Source: an uncultured bacterium (GTDB taxonomy: Bacteria; Bacillota; Clostridia; Lachnospirales; Lachnospiraceae). Taken from it: a stretch of 18,306 bases of DNA. A program made the position numbers and the translations under genes. The notes beneath the pieces were generated by a model. It was not told the DNA's origin, made no database searches, and was given only the letters and a program-made list of their open reading frames with translations. The stretch is taken from positions 1 through 18,306 of the forward strand of contig CAMGRE010000020.1 of assembly GCA_946061355.1 (NCBI GenBank). Direction: 5' to 3'. Shown piece by piece: positions 1-6,242 of this stretch; positions within the stretch are counted from its first letter, which is position 1; every line of letters begins with the position of its first letter.

Positions 1-110
1 AAACGAGAAAGCCACGTAATGTTTTTCATTACACACATAGATAATTTTTTCATAATAGCCCTGGCGCTTCGCGGCGTCGGGGCACTCCTCATTTCTGAGG
101 TAAAATTCCC
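1..110. other. Window-edge stretch, unassigned
   Basis: No complete gene lies here. On the minus strand a frame is open from about position 180 to the window edge and would read as a plausible soluble peptide (for example NEECPDAAKRQGYYEK). It has no ATG, GTG or TTG near its beginning and overlaps the end of the hemolysin III gene. On the plus strand a different frame is open from position 1 to a TAG at 112-114. Third-position GC is about equal (near 50%) in both. I cannot decide whether either is a truncated gene or a decayed remnant. Confidence 0.25.
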
Positions 111-761
111 CTAGATCACGTATCCATACATAAAGATAAAATGGCAGATGCTTCCTCCCATGACAAACAGGTGGAAGATTTCATGACTACCAAAGTTTGC
201 ATGTCTGCTGTTGAAGATCGGCAGCTTCAACGCATAGATCACACCGCCAACCGTGTAGATCACACCTCCCGCCAGGAGCCACAGAAACGCTTTACCCGAC
301 AACGATGCAAAAAGCTCTCCAAACACCAGCACACATACCCAGCCCATCGCAATATAGATAATGGATGAAAACCATTTGGGACAGTTGATCCAAAGCAGAG
401 CCACAACCATACCGGCTGCCGCCAGTCCCCATACCAATGCAAGCAGCGGATACCCTTTCTCATGATCCAGTACCAGCAGGCAGACCGGCGTATAGGAGCC
501 TGCAATCAGAATATAGATCATCGTATGATCGATTTTTCTGAGGATCTTCTGCATATGCTCCGAAACAGAGGCTGTATGATAAAGGGCGCTGGCTCCGTAT
601 AGCAGGATCATGCTGAGCATGAACACCACCATGGCATGAAGCCCCAGCTTTCCGGAACAGATCTCCGCCTTAACAAGCAGCGGGACAGATGCGAAAACTG
701 CCATCATCATCCCGATAAAATGTGTGATCGCGCTACCCGGTTCTCTTATTGTAATCTGCAT
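111..761 (-). CDS. Hemolysin III / PAQR-family membrane protein
   Basis: Integral membrane protein of the hemolysin III (HlyIII, YqfA/YplQ-like) branch of the PAQR superfamily. The product is 216 aa, normal for the family, with about seven hydrophobic segments. Visible family marks are EPGSAITHFIG at residues 7-17, SALYH at 58-62, KIDHTMIYILIAGSYTP at 76-92 and GSHEIFHLF at 191-199. S58, H62, D78, H79, H193 and H197 match the Ser/His/Asp/His residues that in PAQR proteins form an intramembrane zinc site and a hydrolase-like centre. The start at 761 was chosen over an in-frame upstream ATG at 854 because GGAGGG lies 6 nt before it and homology begins there. A sigma-A-like promoter lies upstream. 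Despite the name, cytolytic activity is not established for most members; a role in membrane lipid homeostasis is the usual suggestion. The substrate is unknown. Confidence 0.93.
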   Translation of the reverse strand: MQITIREPGSAITHFIGMMMAVFASVPLLVKAEICSGKLGLHAMVVFMLSMILLYGASALYHTASVSEHMQKILRKIDHTMIYILIAGSYTPVCLLVLDHEKGYPLLALVWGLAAAGMVVALLWINCPKWFSSIIYIAMGWVCVLVFGELFASLSGKAFLWLLAGGVIYTVGGVIYALKLPIFNSRHANFGSHEIFHLFVMGGSICHFIFMYGYVI

Positions 762-825
762 ATGCAGCCCTCCATTCTTCAAAAGCCATATGATGTGGTT
801 TTCAAAACTACTTGTTGCGTTTTTA

Positions 826-854
826 ATACTATACCATATTATATGCGCTGTCAA
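826..854 (-). promoter_or_regulatory. Sigma-A-like promoter for the hemolysin III gene
   Basis: On the minus strand TTGACA (854-849) is followed after 17 bp by TAGTAT (831-826). An alternative -10, TATAGT, sits at 833-828 with a 15 bp spacer. The perfect -35 lies about 90 bp upstream of the start codon and just past the stop of the small upstream gene, so the hemolysin III gene is probably transcribed on its own. Confidence 0.6.
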
Positions 855-885
855 CCAAAGAATGTATCGGATTCTGATCTATTTT

Positions 886-1152
886 CTAATCTTCTTCGAT
901 CACCTGAATCTCCAGATAGTCAAACGGAATGGTCTCAACAAAATTGTCCTGCGTAAATCTTGCCTTCGCATGATGCTGAAATTCTTTTACCGTAGCTTCC
1001 AGCCACATGGGTTTACCAAGGTCAAACTGATAACAGCACTCCTCCAGCGCATGGAATATTTTGTGCGTCCTGGTATCCGTTCCCTCCTCACAGATCACGG
1101 CATCTTTTACCATATGATTATCTTTCCAAATCTTGCACCATAAACGAAACAT
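886..1152 (-). CDS. Small conserved-looking protein of unknown function (88 aa)
   Basis: The 88-residue product begins MFRLWCKIWKDN and ends DYLEIQVIEED. It has no signal peptide or membrane segment. It is acidic at the C-terminus and contains a central HALEECCYQFDLGKPMWL stretch with a Cys-Cys pair. The start at 1152 is preferred over further upstream codons because GGGAG lies about 6 nt before it. I recall very similar short hypothetical proteins in Lachnospiraceae genomes but know of no assigned function, and I do not infer one. It is divergent from the alarmone synthetase gene and has its own candidate promoter. The codon usage and the good ribosome binding site make it likely to be a real gene. 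Confidence 0.75.
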   Translation of the reverse strand: MFRLWCKIWKDNHMVKDAVICEEGTDTRTHKIFHALEECCYQFDLGKPMWLEATVKEFQHHAKARFTQDNFVETIPFDYLEIQVIEED

Positions 1153-1182
1153 AAGAAACTCCCGGAATATTTTATTCTTTTC

Positions 1183-1211
1183 ATCATAAGATGATATTGT
1201 GCTGTGCGCAA
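1183..1211 (-). promoter_or_regulatory. Candidate sigma-A promoter for the small gene
   Basis: On the minus strand TTGCGC (1211-1206) and TATGAT (1188-1183) are separated by 17 bp and lie about 30 bp upstream of the start at 1152. The -35 matches in four positions and the -10 in five. Confidence 0.45.
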
Positions 1212-1278
1212 GCAAAAAAGAAATCATCTGCACTTTTTCACAACAAAGATTAAATTTTTATTATTTTTTTGTTACTTT

Positions 1279-1308
1279 TTCACATTTCATACTGTTTTAT
1301 GCTATAAT
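1279..1308 (+). promoter_or_regulatory. Sigma-A promoter with extended -10 for relP
   Basis: TTCACA (1279-1284), an 18 bp spacer and TATAAT (1303-1308), preceded by TG at 1300-1301, make an extended -10 promoter (TGCTATAAT). The surrounding DNA is strongly AT-rich with T runs. The start codon follows about 66 bp later at 1375, leaving a leader of roughly 60 nt. Confidence 0.7.
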
Positions 1309-1374
1309 ATACACGAAAGTAATGAGCAGTGCAGGCACTGCAAATTCATATATCAATCAAACCGAGGTAACACT

Positions 1375-2031
1375 ATGGAATTCAAACCAATCCGCAACAA
1401 TGATGTGGATTCCTGGAAGGAAGTCAATCTGATCTACAACTCCGCTCTCAAGGAAATCACCACGAAACTCGAAATTCTCAATGACGAATTTCAACATATA
1501 CATCGCTACAACCCGATCGAACATATCAAATCCCGGTTGAAATCGCCGGAAAGCATTGTCAAAAAGCTCAAAAAACATAATCGGGAATCAACTATAGAGA
1601 ATATGGTGGAATACGTCAATGATATCGCCGGCGTCCGGATCATCTGTTCCTTCACATCGGACATCTACCGGATCGCCGATATGCTGCGCAACCAGAACGA
1701 TATCAAGGTATTGTCCATAAAGGATTATATCAAGACACCAAAACCCAGCGGTTACAAGAGCTATCATATGATCGTATCCATCCCCATCTTCCTGTCAGAC
1801 CGTGTCGCAGACACTAAGGTAGAGATTCAGATCCGGACAGTCGCAATGGATTTCTGGGCAAGTCTGGAGCACAAGATCAATTACAAATTCGAGGGAAATG
1901 CACCTGATTTCATCAAGAAGGAACTGGTGGAATGTTCCAAGATGGTCTCGGATCTGGACGAGCGTATGCTCTCCCTGAACGAGGAAGTCACGAAATACAA
2001 AGAGAAAGAACTGGAAGCAAAGGAAGCATAA
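1375..2031 (+). CDS. relP: Small alarmone synthetase, RelP/YwaC type ((p)ppGpp synthetase)
   Basis: Single-domain GTP pyrophosphokinase that transfers pyrophosphate from ATP to GDP or GTP to make (p)ppGpp. It has no HD hydrolase, TGS or ACT domain; 218 aa is the size of a small alarmone synthetase. Visible motifs are HRYNPIEHIKSRLKSPESI (residues 43-61), NDIAGVRIICSF (82-93), KPSGYKSYHMIV (123-134) and VEIQIRTVAMDFWASLEHKI (149-168), which holds the catalytic Glu of the ExQIRT motif. From memory, the NPIEH, DYIKTPKPSGY and EIQIRTVAMDFWASLEHKI wording is closer to B. subtilis YwaC (RelP, SasA) than to YjbM (RelQ). The start at 1375 has GAGGT upstream and fits homology; the frame extends further upstream without a supported start. 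The C-terminus is a charged helix (190-218). The gene has its own promoter and terminator and so appears monocistronic. The family is certain; the RelP rather than RelQ subtype is likely. Confidence 0.93.
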   Translation: MEFKPIRNNDVDSWKEVNLIYNSALKEITTKLEILNDEFQHIHRYNPIEHIKSRLKSPESIVKKLKKHNRESTIENMVEYVNDIAGVRIICSFTSDIYRIADMLRNQNDIKVLSIKDYIKTPKPSGYKSYHMIVSIPIFLSDRVADTKVEIQIRTVAMDFWASLEHKINYKFEGNAPDFIKKELVECSKMVSDLDERMLSLNEEVTKYKEKELEAKEA

Positions 2032-2060
2032 AGGGACTGTTCATATACAGCCCCTTTTTT
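2030..2060 (+). terminator. Intrinsic terminator of relP
   Basis: AAAGGGACTGT pairs with ACAGCCCCTTT around a 6-nt loop, with one A-C mismatch in an 11-position stem. The 3' arm runs into six Ts. It begins at the last base of the relP stop codon. Confidence 0.85.
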
Positions 2061-2075
2061 GTGTCTTTTTGATAC

Positions 2076-2110
2076 AAAATGGCTGCTGCATTACGCAACA
2101 GCCATTTTTG
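2076..2110. terminator. Bidirectional terminator hairpin between relP and galE
   Basis: AAAATGGCTG (2076-2085) pairs perfectly with CAGCCATTTT (2099-2108) around CTGCATTACGCAA, which can extend the stem by a few pairs. A-rich and T-rich flanks on both sides allow termination in either direction. It lies 20 bp past the galE stop and probably ends galE transcription while backing up the relP terminator. Confidence 0.75.
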
Positions 2111-2129
2111 TTTCAACATTTCACACGGA

Positions 2130-3146
2130 TTATTCCGCATATCCGTTCGGATTCTGCTTCTGCCATCTCCAGGAGTCCTCGCACATCTCCTTGATCCCAT
2201 ACTCGGCTTCCCAGCCAAGCTCGCGCTTTGCCTTGGACGCATCGGAGTAGCAGGTGGCGATGTCGCCGGCACGTCTCGGCTTGATCACATAAGGGATCCT
2301 GACACCGGATGCCTCCTCAAAATTCTTAACGATATCAAGCACGCTGTATCCAACACCCGTACCAAGATTGTAGATCTCCAATCCCGGATTCTCCTCGATC
2401 TTCTTGATCGCTTTCACATGGCCTCTCGCCAGATCCACCACGTGGATATAGTCGCGGACACCCGTTCCGTCCGGAGTGTCATAGTCATTTCCAAAGACGC
2501 CGAGTTCCTTCAATTTCCCTACTGCCACCTGTGTGATGTAAGGCATCAGATTATTCGGGACGCCGTTCGGATTCTCACCGATTGTTCCGCTCTTGTGCGC
2601 GCCGATCGGGTTAAAGTAACGAAGCAATATCACATTCCATTCCGGATCCGCCTTCTGCATATCGGTAAGGATCTGCTCCAGCATACCCTTTGTCTGTCCG
2701 TAAGGATTCGTGATCTCACCCTTCGGACATTCCTCCGTGATCGGGATAAATGCCGGATTGCCATACACGGTTGCAGAGGAGGAAAAGATCATATTCTTTA
2801 CATTATGCTTTCTCATGACATCCAACAGAACCAGTGTACCGGAGATATTGTTGTAATAGTACTCCCACGGCTTCTGCACGGATTCACCCACTGCCTTCAG
2901 GCCTGCAAAGTGAATACAGCATTGAATGGACTCTTTTGCAAAGATATCCTCAAGCGCCTCTCTGTCCAGAATGTCCGCCTTATAGAATTTCACAGGCTTG
3001 CCTGTGATCTTTTCCACGCGCTGTAAAGATACCTCACTGGAGTTGCTCAGATTATCCACAACCACTACATCATATCCTGCCTGCTGCAATTCCACTACGG
3101 TATGGCTGCCGATATATCCGGCGCCGCCTGTCACTAATATTGTCAT
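2130..3146 (-). CDS. galE: UDP-glucose 4-epimerase
   Basis: Cytoplasmic NAD-dependent epimerase of the short-chain dehydrogenase superfamily that interconverts UDP-glucose and UDP-galactose, and in some members the N-acetylated forms. The 338 aa length matches GalE. Residues 1-16 carry the Rossmann GxxGxxG motif (TGGAGYIGSH). The catalytic set S124 (FSSSATVYG), Y149 and K153 (PYGQTKG) falls at the numbering of E. coli GalE. LRYFNPIGAH (175-184), GTGVRDYIHVVDLA (227-240) and YNLGTGVGYSVL (259-270) are typical substrate- and cofactor-site segments. AGGAGG lies just before the ATG. It is downstream of the UAP-type pyrophosphorylase gene after a 189 bp gap that holds a weak promoter candidate. 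Whether it also accepts UDP-GlcNAc/GalNAc cannot be read with confidence. Confidence 0.97.
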   Translation of the reverse strand: MTILVTGGAGYIGSHTVVELQQAGYDVVVVDNLSNSSEVSLQRVEKITGKPVKFYKADILDREALEDIFAKESIQCCIHFAGLKAVGESVQKPWEYYYNNISGTLVLLDVMRKHNVKNMIFSSSATVYGNPAFIPITEECPKGEITNPYGQTKGMLEQILTDMQKADPEWNVILLRYFNPIGAHKSGTIGENPNGVPNNLMPYITQVAVGKLKELGVFGNDYDTPDGTGVRDYIHVVDLARGHVKAIKKIEENPGLEIYNLGTGVGYSVLDIVKNFEEASGVRIPYVIKPRRAGDIATCYSDASKAKRELGWEAEYGIKEMCEDSWRWQKQNPNGYAE

Positions 3147-3205
3147 AGTTCCTCCTGTTCCGGAAAAAAGATATCTCCTTTGTTTTTTGTTGTCTTGTTA
3201 TGTTC

Positions 3206-3234
3206 AGTGTAGTTCACTTCCATCCGATTCACAA
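3206..3234 (-). promoter_or_regulatory. Candidate galE promoter
   Basis: On the minus strand TTGTGA (3234-3229), a 17 bp spacer and TACACT (3211-3206) lie about 60 bp before the galE start. Each box matches the consensus in four of six positions. A separate perfect TTGACA on the same strand further upstream lacks a good -10 partner. The 3147-3335 gap holds no gene and no clear terminator. Confidence 0.3.
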
Positions 3235-3335
3235 GATGCGAATGTTACACAAACCTGTCAAAATGTTGTCTGACTGTCATATACCCAATCTGCCCACAGA
3301 TCGTGAAACACTGTACGGCACCGTCCGGCCACGTT

Positions 3336-4565
3336 TCAGAGCGTCACACCGTTCTTACGAAGCAGTTCTCTCGCCGTATCCACCGAATCCACGCCGACCT
3401 TGTTCTTGATCGGGGCAAACTCCTTCTCGCGCACCACTTCAAAGGGCAGACAGGAATCGAGTTCATGGATCATGTCAAGCACAAGCTGCTCGTATTTATA
3501 GCCATTGGGACTCTCGGGTGACACTTTATTTCCCTCTTCATCGAGACAGGGAATCTTTTTCTCCACCACATGCAGCGGCAGATTTTTGTCCATGATCTTC
3601 TCCAGATCCCTTTCGCGGAAAAGATAATTCAGAATCACTCCGAAATTGTAAGCAGGCTGTCCTTTCTCATCCTGTGCACTCTTAAGTTCATCCGTCAGTT
3701 CATAATACTCTATGATGGAAGGTCTGCCGTCCTCAAGGCACATCACGCCGACCTTTTCATCCGGATTTGCCTTTCTCACCACTTTGGAACCCACTGCACA
3801 GTCCTTCGCGATCACTGCTCCCACAAACACGGGATCCGCAATGCGCTGCAGCACATTGTCCACCGAAAAGACATTCAGCCACTCGATTCCGTGGCTGCGC
3901 ACGATATCATTGACCCCACAGCGCTCCATGGAAACAAACCATCCGCCGTTGCCGTTCGGTGACGTGGAAATCTTCCCTTTTTCCTCCATAAAAACTTTTC
4001 CGTTGTAATCGGAAGCAGGCGCCATCTCCTGTTTAAAGAAGGTAATATAATTTTTCGGATAGCCGAAATAATCATGCTCATCAAAAAACTTTACCGTGAC
4101 ATCATGATTCTTATCACTTGTCATGACAAAAAACGGAACATAAGCGCCGCTTTCCTCCACAACGTCCATGGTATTGTGGATCAGACGCTCAAAAATGTAC
4201 ATCGGCTTCGTCAGACCGATATCATACATGCCCTTCGGCGCGTCCGATCCAAGCCGCGTCCCCATGCCGCCTGCGAGCAGGACCGCTCCGACCTTTCCCT
4301 CACGGATCGCCTCGAGACCGATCCGCTTATACTCTTCCCTGTGCGCCTCGATCTCATCCAGTTCCATCGCAGACAGCGGTGTGATCTTCCCCCTCGCGGA
4401 CTCACCCGCCGCCTCCTTTTCCCCGATCTGAAGAACAGAGAAATCCGTTGCGCCAATCTGGTCAAGCAGTGCCCGCTTCTCCTCCTCCGTCAGCGTATCA
4501 TAGTATTTGAGCACGTGCAGCTGTCCGTATTGCTCTAATTTTTGGTATGCCTCCTGATAGTTCAT
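3336..4565 (-). CDS. UDP-sugar pyrophosphorylase, UAP/AGX type (UDPGP family)
   Basis: Nucleotidyltransferase that joins UTP and a sugar 1-phosphate to give a UDP-sugar. The product is 409 aa. LLAGGMGTRLGSDAPKGMYD (residues 96-115) is the nucleotide-binding loop of the UDPGP family. PNGNGGW (203-209), FSVDNVL (233-239), GYKYEQLVLDMI (355-366) and VREKEFAPIKN (378-388) resemble the signature segments of UDP-N-acetylglucosamine pyrophosphorylases, whose C-terminal motif is REDEFSPLKN-like. N-acetylhexosamine 1-phosphate is therefore the likelier substrate, although many relatives are annotated as UTP-glucose-1-phosphate uridylyltransferase. Bacteria usually make UDP-GlcNAc with GlmU, so a UAP-type enzyme beside galE suggests sugar salvage. 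The start at 4565 has AGGAGG 9 nt upstream; an in-frame ATG at 4610 lacks this. The N-terminal residues 1-90 form a helical region typical of UAPs. Confidence 0.9.
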   Translation of the reverse strand: MNYQEAYQKLEQYGQLHVLKYYDTLTEEEKRALLDQIGATDFSVLQIGEKEAAGESARGKITPLSAMELDEIEAHREEYKRIGLEAIREGKVGAVLLAGGMGTRLGSDAPKGMYDIGLTKPMYIFERLIHNTMDVVEESGAYVPFFVMTSDKNHDVTVKFFDEHDYFGYPKNYITFFKQEMAPASDYNGKVFMEEKGKISTSPNGNGGWFVSMERCGVNDIVRSHGIEWLNVFSVDNVLQRIADPVFVGAVIAKDCAVGSKVVRKANPDEKVGVMCLEDGRPSIIEYYELTDELKSAQDEKGQPAYNFGVILNYLFRERDLEKIMDKNLPLHVVEKKIPCLDEEGNKVSPESPNGYKYEQLVLDMIHELDSCLPFEVVREKEFAPIKNKVGVDSVDTARELLRKNGVTL

Positions 4566-4637
4566 GTAAATCCGCCTCCTTTTCTCACGAAATCCCTTAG
4601 TATTCTTCAATCCGCCGCTTTCCCTATGTATACAGAT

Positions 4638-4651
4638 GCCTGTTTACAGGC
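4638..4651. repeat. 14-nt perfect palindrome across a stop codon
   Basis: GCCTGTTTACAGGC is a perfect 14-nt palindrome that includes the stop codon of the SurA-N-like gene. It could form a 5 bp stem with a 4-nt loop in mRNA or serve as a symmetric protein-binding site. No T run follows, so it is not a typical terminator. Confidence 0.4.
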
Positions 4652-5315
4652 GATTATCCGGTATTGTCAGTGTGCCGACCTTCACCCGGTTCCACACATC
4701 ATGATGAAGTTTATAGTCATGATGGCTCAGTTCTTCCTCATAAGCGTCTCCCGACACGGCCGCGTCCTCATACTCACACTGCTTCTCAATGCAGAAATAC
4801 TCCGCATACTTCTCCGCTGTTCCGATCTTTTCCATTGCAGAGCGGATATCCTCCTCACTGATCTGAAGCGTCGCCTTCTGCGGATCCGTCAGCTCCTGAT
4901 AATATAGTTCCGCCTTCTCCTCCACCGTCGCCATTTCCTCATCCGTCAAGGAAACTCCGTCCCGGACAGCCATCCGGTAAAAAATCTCGTCATGAACCAC
5001 CGTGTCTACAATGCCGTCCTTTACCATCTGGTTTACGAACCGGCTGTTGACACGCGCGCGCCAATACTTCTCCGGCTCATCGAAATCATACTGCAGCGCC
5101 TGCTCCTGTACGGAAGTCTCCGTATCCAGTATCCAGAACGCCATGTCTTTTAATGTGATTGACTGTCCGTCCACCTCGATCACGGTATCCTGCAGGTGCT
5201 CTTCCACCGCAAAACGGCTCTTCCACGCCGAGCGCACTGAAAATATGCCAACCAGCGCCGTAATCAGAAGGATAACGCCAATCACAATCTTCGCATCCCT
5301 GTCAATCTTTTTCAT
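4644..5315 (-). CDS. Membrane-anchored SurA-N-like protein
   Basis: The 223-aa product begins with a charged segment, then a single membrane helix (about residues 9-27, IVIGVILLITALVGIFS), then an extracytoplasmic domain. The stretch TVIEVDGQSITLKDMAFWIL (44-63), followed by long charged helices, resembles the N-terminal chaperone region of SurA/PrsA/PpiC proteins. I see no parvulin isomerase domain after it, so it would be chaperone-like only. It lies 16 bp after the leucine-rich-repeat gene, at the end of the same operon. The ribosome binding site is weak (GAGAGG about 12 nt before the ATG at 5315), suggesting coupled translation. An alternative ATG at 5369 would lie inside the upstream gene and is less likely. 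Family assignment is moderate; function in the operon is unknown. Confidence 0.75.
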   Translation of the reverse strand: MKKIDRDAKIVIGVILLITALVGIFSVRSAWKSRFAVEEHLQDTVIEVDGQSITLKDMAFWILDTETSVQEQALQYDFDEPEKYWRARVNSRFVNQMVKDGIVDTVVHDEIFYRMAVRDGVSLTDEEMATVEEKAELYYQELTDPQKATLQISEEDIRSAMEKIGTAEKYAEYFCIEKQCEYEDAAVSGDAYEEELSHHDYKLHHDVWNRVKVGTLTIPDNRL

Positions 5316-5331
5316 ATTGTTCTTATGCCTC

Positions 5332-6228
5332 TCAAAATGACAGAGAATCAAAGAAATCTCTGTCCCCAAACAGTTCTTCCTTCCTGCGGAGCATATGTGC
5401 CTTCAGCTCTGCAAGTTCATTTCCAGTATCGGCTAACAGCGCGTCAAAGTTCTGTTCATCCACACCGCCGCATTCCAAAAGCAGATCAAAATACTGAGGT
5501 TCCTGACCGTGCTCATCTCTCACGACTTCCCATGCTTCCTCGCTGGAACAGCCTTTCGTATGGCTCTTTAGATATTCTTCCAGCCACTTCTTTCGCTCTG
5601 CGCTTAAGCCCATATCGTTCATCAGGCGTAGCATACAGAGCCTCACTTTGGCTCTGCGCTTCTGATTCAGGAAATAATTCAGGTCATTATCCCTGCCCTC
5701 GTAATCCTCTTCCCCACACAGCAGGGTCTGCGAATAGCCGTCCCTGTCCGGCCGCTCGATCAACTCCGTCAGTCTGGCATCCCACTGCTGCAGCCAGGAG
5801 GGCGTTCCGGCCGCAGCCACATCCAGCAGATATGGCGCGTCCAGCTTATGTGCCGTGGCTGCAAGAAGCCTGTCACACTGCTCCGGCTCTGACATCTCTG
5901 TCATAATCATTGCCTCCAGATTTTCGCACTGGAGAAAAGCTCCCTTTTCAAACAGGATCTTTCGTTTGGGAAGCCAGATCCTCTGAAGTCTGCCGCAATA
6001 AGCGAACGCCCATTCCCCGATTCTGGTAATTCCCGAAGGAAGCCTGATCTCCATCAGACGCTTATTGCTCAAGAATGCTTTCCGGCCGATCGCAGTCACC
6101 AATGCGCCGTCAATGTAATCCGGCAATTCCACCTTTGCCGGTCCATCCTTCCAGTTCAGGATGCAGACGGTATTCTCTTTGATCTCATACTGAAAAGCTA
6201 TGCCTTCCTCTGTCCATTCCTTTATCAT
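5332..6228 (-). CDS. BspA-type leucine-rich repeat (LRR_5) protein
   Basis: The 298-aa product has about three BspA/LRR_5-like units in residues 32-100 (VELPDYIDG..VTAIGRKAF, IRLPSGITRIGEWAF, IWLPKRKILFEKGAF), followed by an alpha-helical C-terminal two-thirds with many charged residues. There is no signal peptide or membrane segment, so it is probably cytoplasmic. BspA-type repeats usually mediate protein contacts and are common in surface proteins; here the operon instead suggests a partner of the AAA+/VWA pair. The start is uncertain. ATG at 6228 is 14 bp after the ATPase stop and TTG at 6237 is 5 bp after it. Neither has a clear Shine-Dalgarno sequence, so translation probably depends on ribosomes finishing the ATPase gene. 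I do not recognise the C-terminal region. Confidence 0.82.
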   Translation of the reverse strand: MIKEWTEEGIAFQYEIKENTVCILNWKDGPAKVELPDYIDGALVTAIGRKAFLSNKRLMEIRLPSGITRIGEWAFAYCGRLQRIWLPKRKILFEKGAFLQCENLEAMIMTEMSEPEQCDRLLAATAHKLDAPYLLDVAAAGTPSWLQQWDARLTELIERPDRDGYSQTLLCGEEDYEGRDNDLNYFLNQKRRAKVRLCMLRLMNDMGLSAERKKWLEEYLKSHTKGCSSEEAWEVVRDEHGQEPQYFDLLLECGGVDEQNFDALLADTGNELAELKAHMLRRKEELFGDRDFFDSLSF

Positions 6229-6242
6229 GCCATGCAAAGCGG

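Noticed and set aside
2079..3026. Plus-strand open frame of about 315 codons opposite galE
   Set aside because: It is the antisense shadow of galE, whose catalytic and cofactor motifs are intact; the plus frame has no recognisable domain and no suitable ribosome binding site.
3147..3335. Riboswitch or T-box in the gap before galE
   Set aside because: I looked for conserved riboswitch cores, T-box bulges and a terminator hairpin and found none; only a weak promoter candidate is present.
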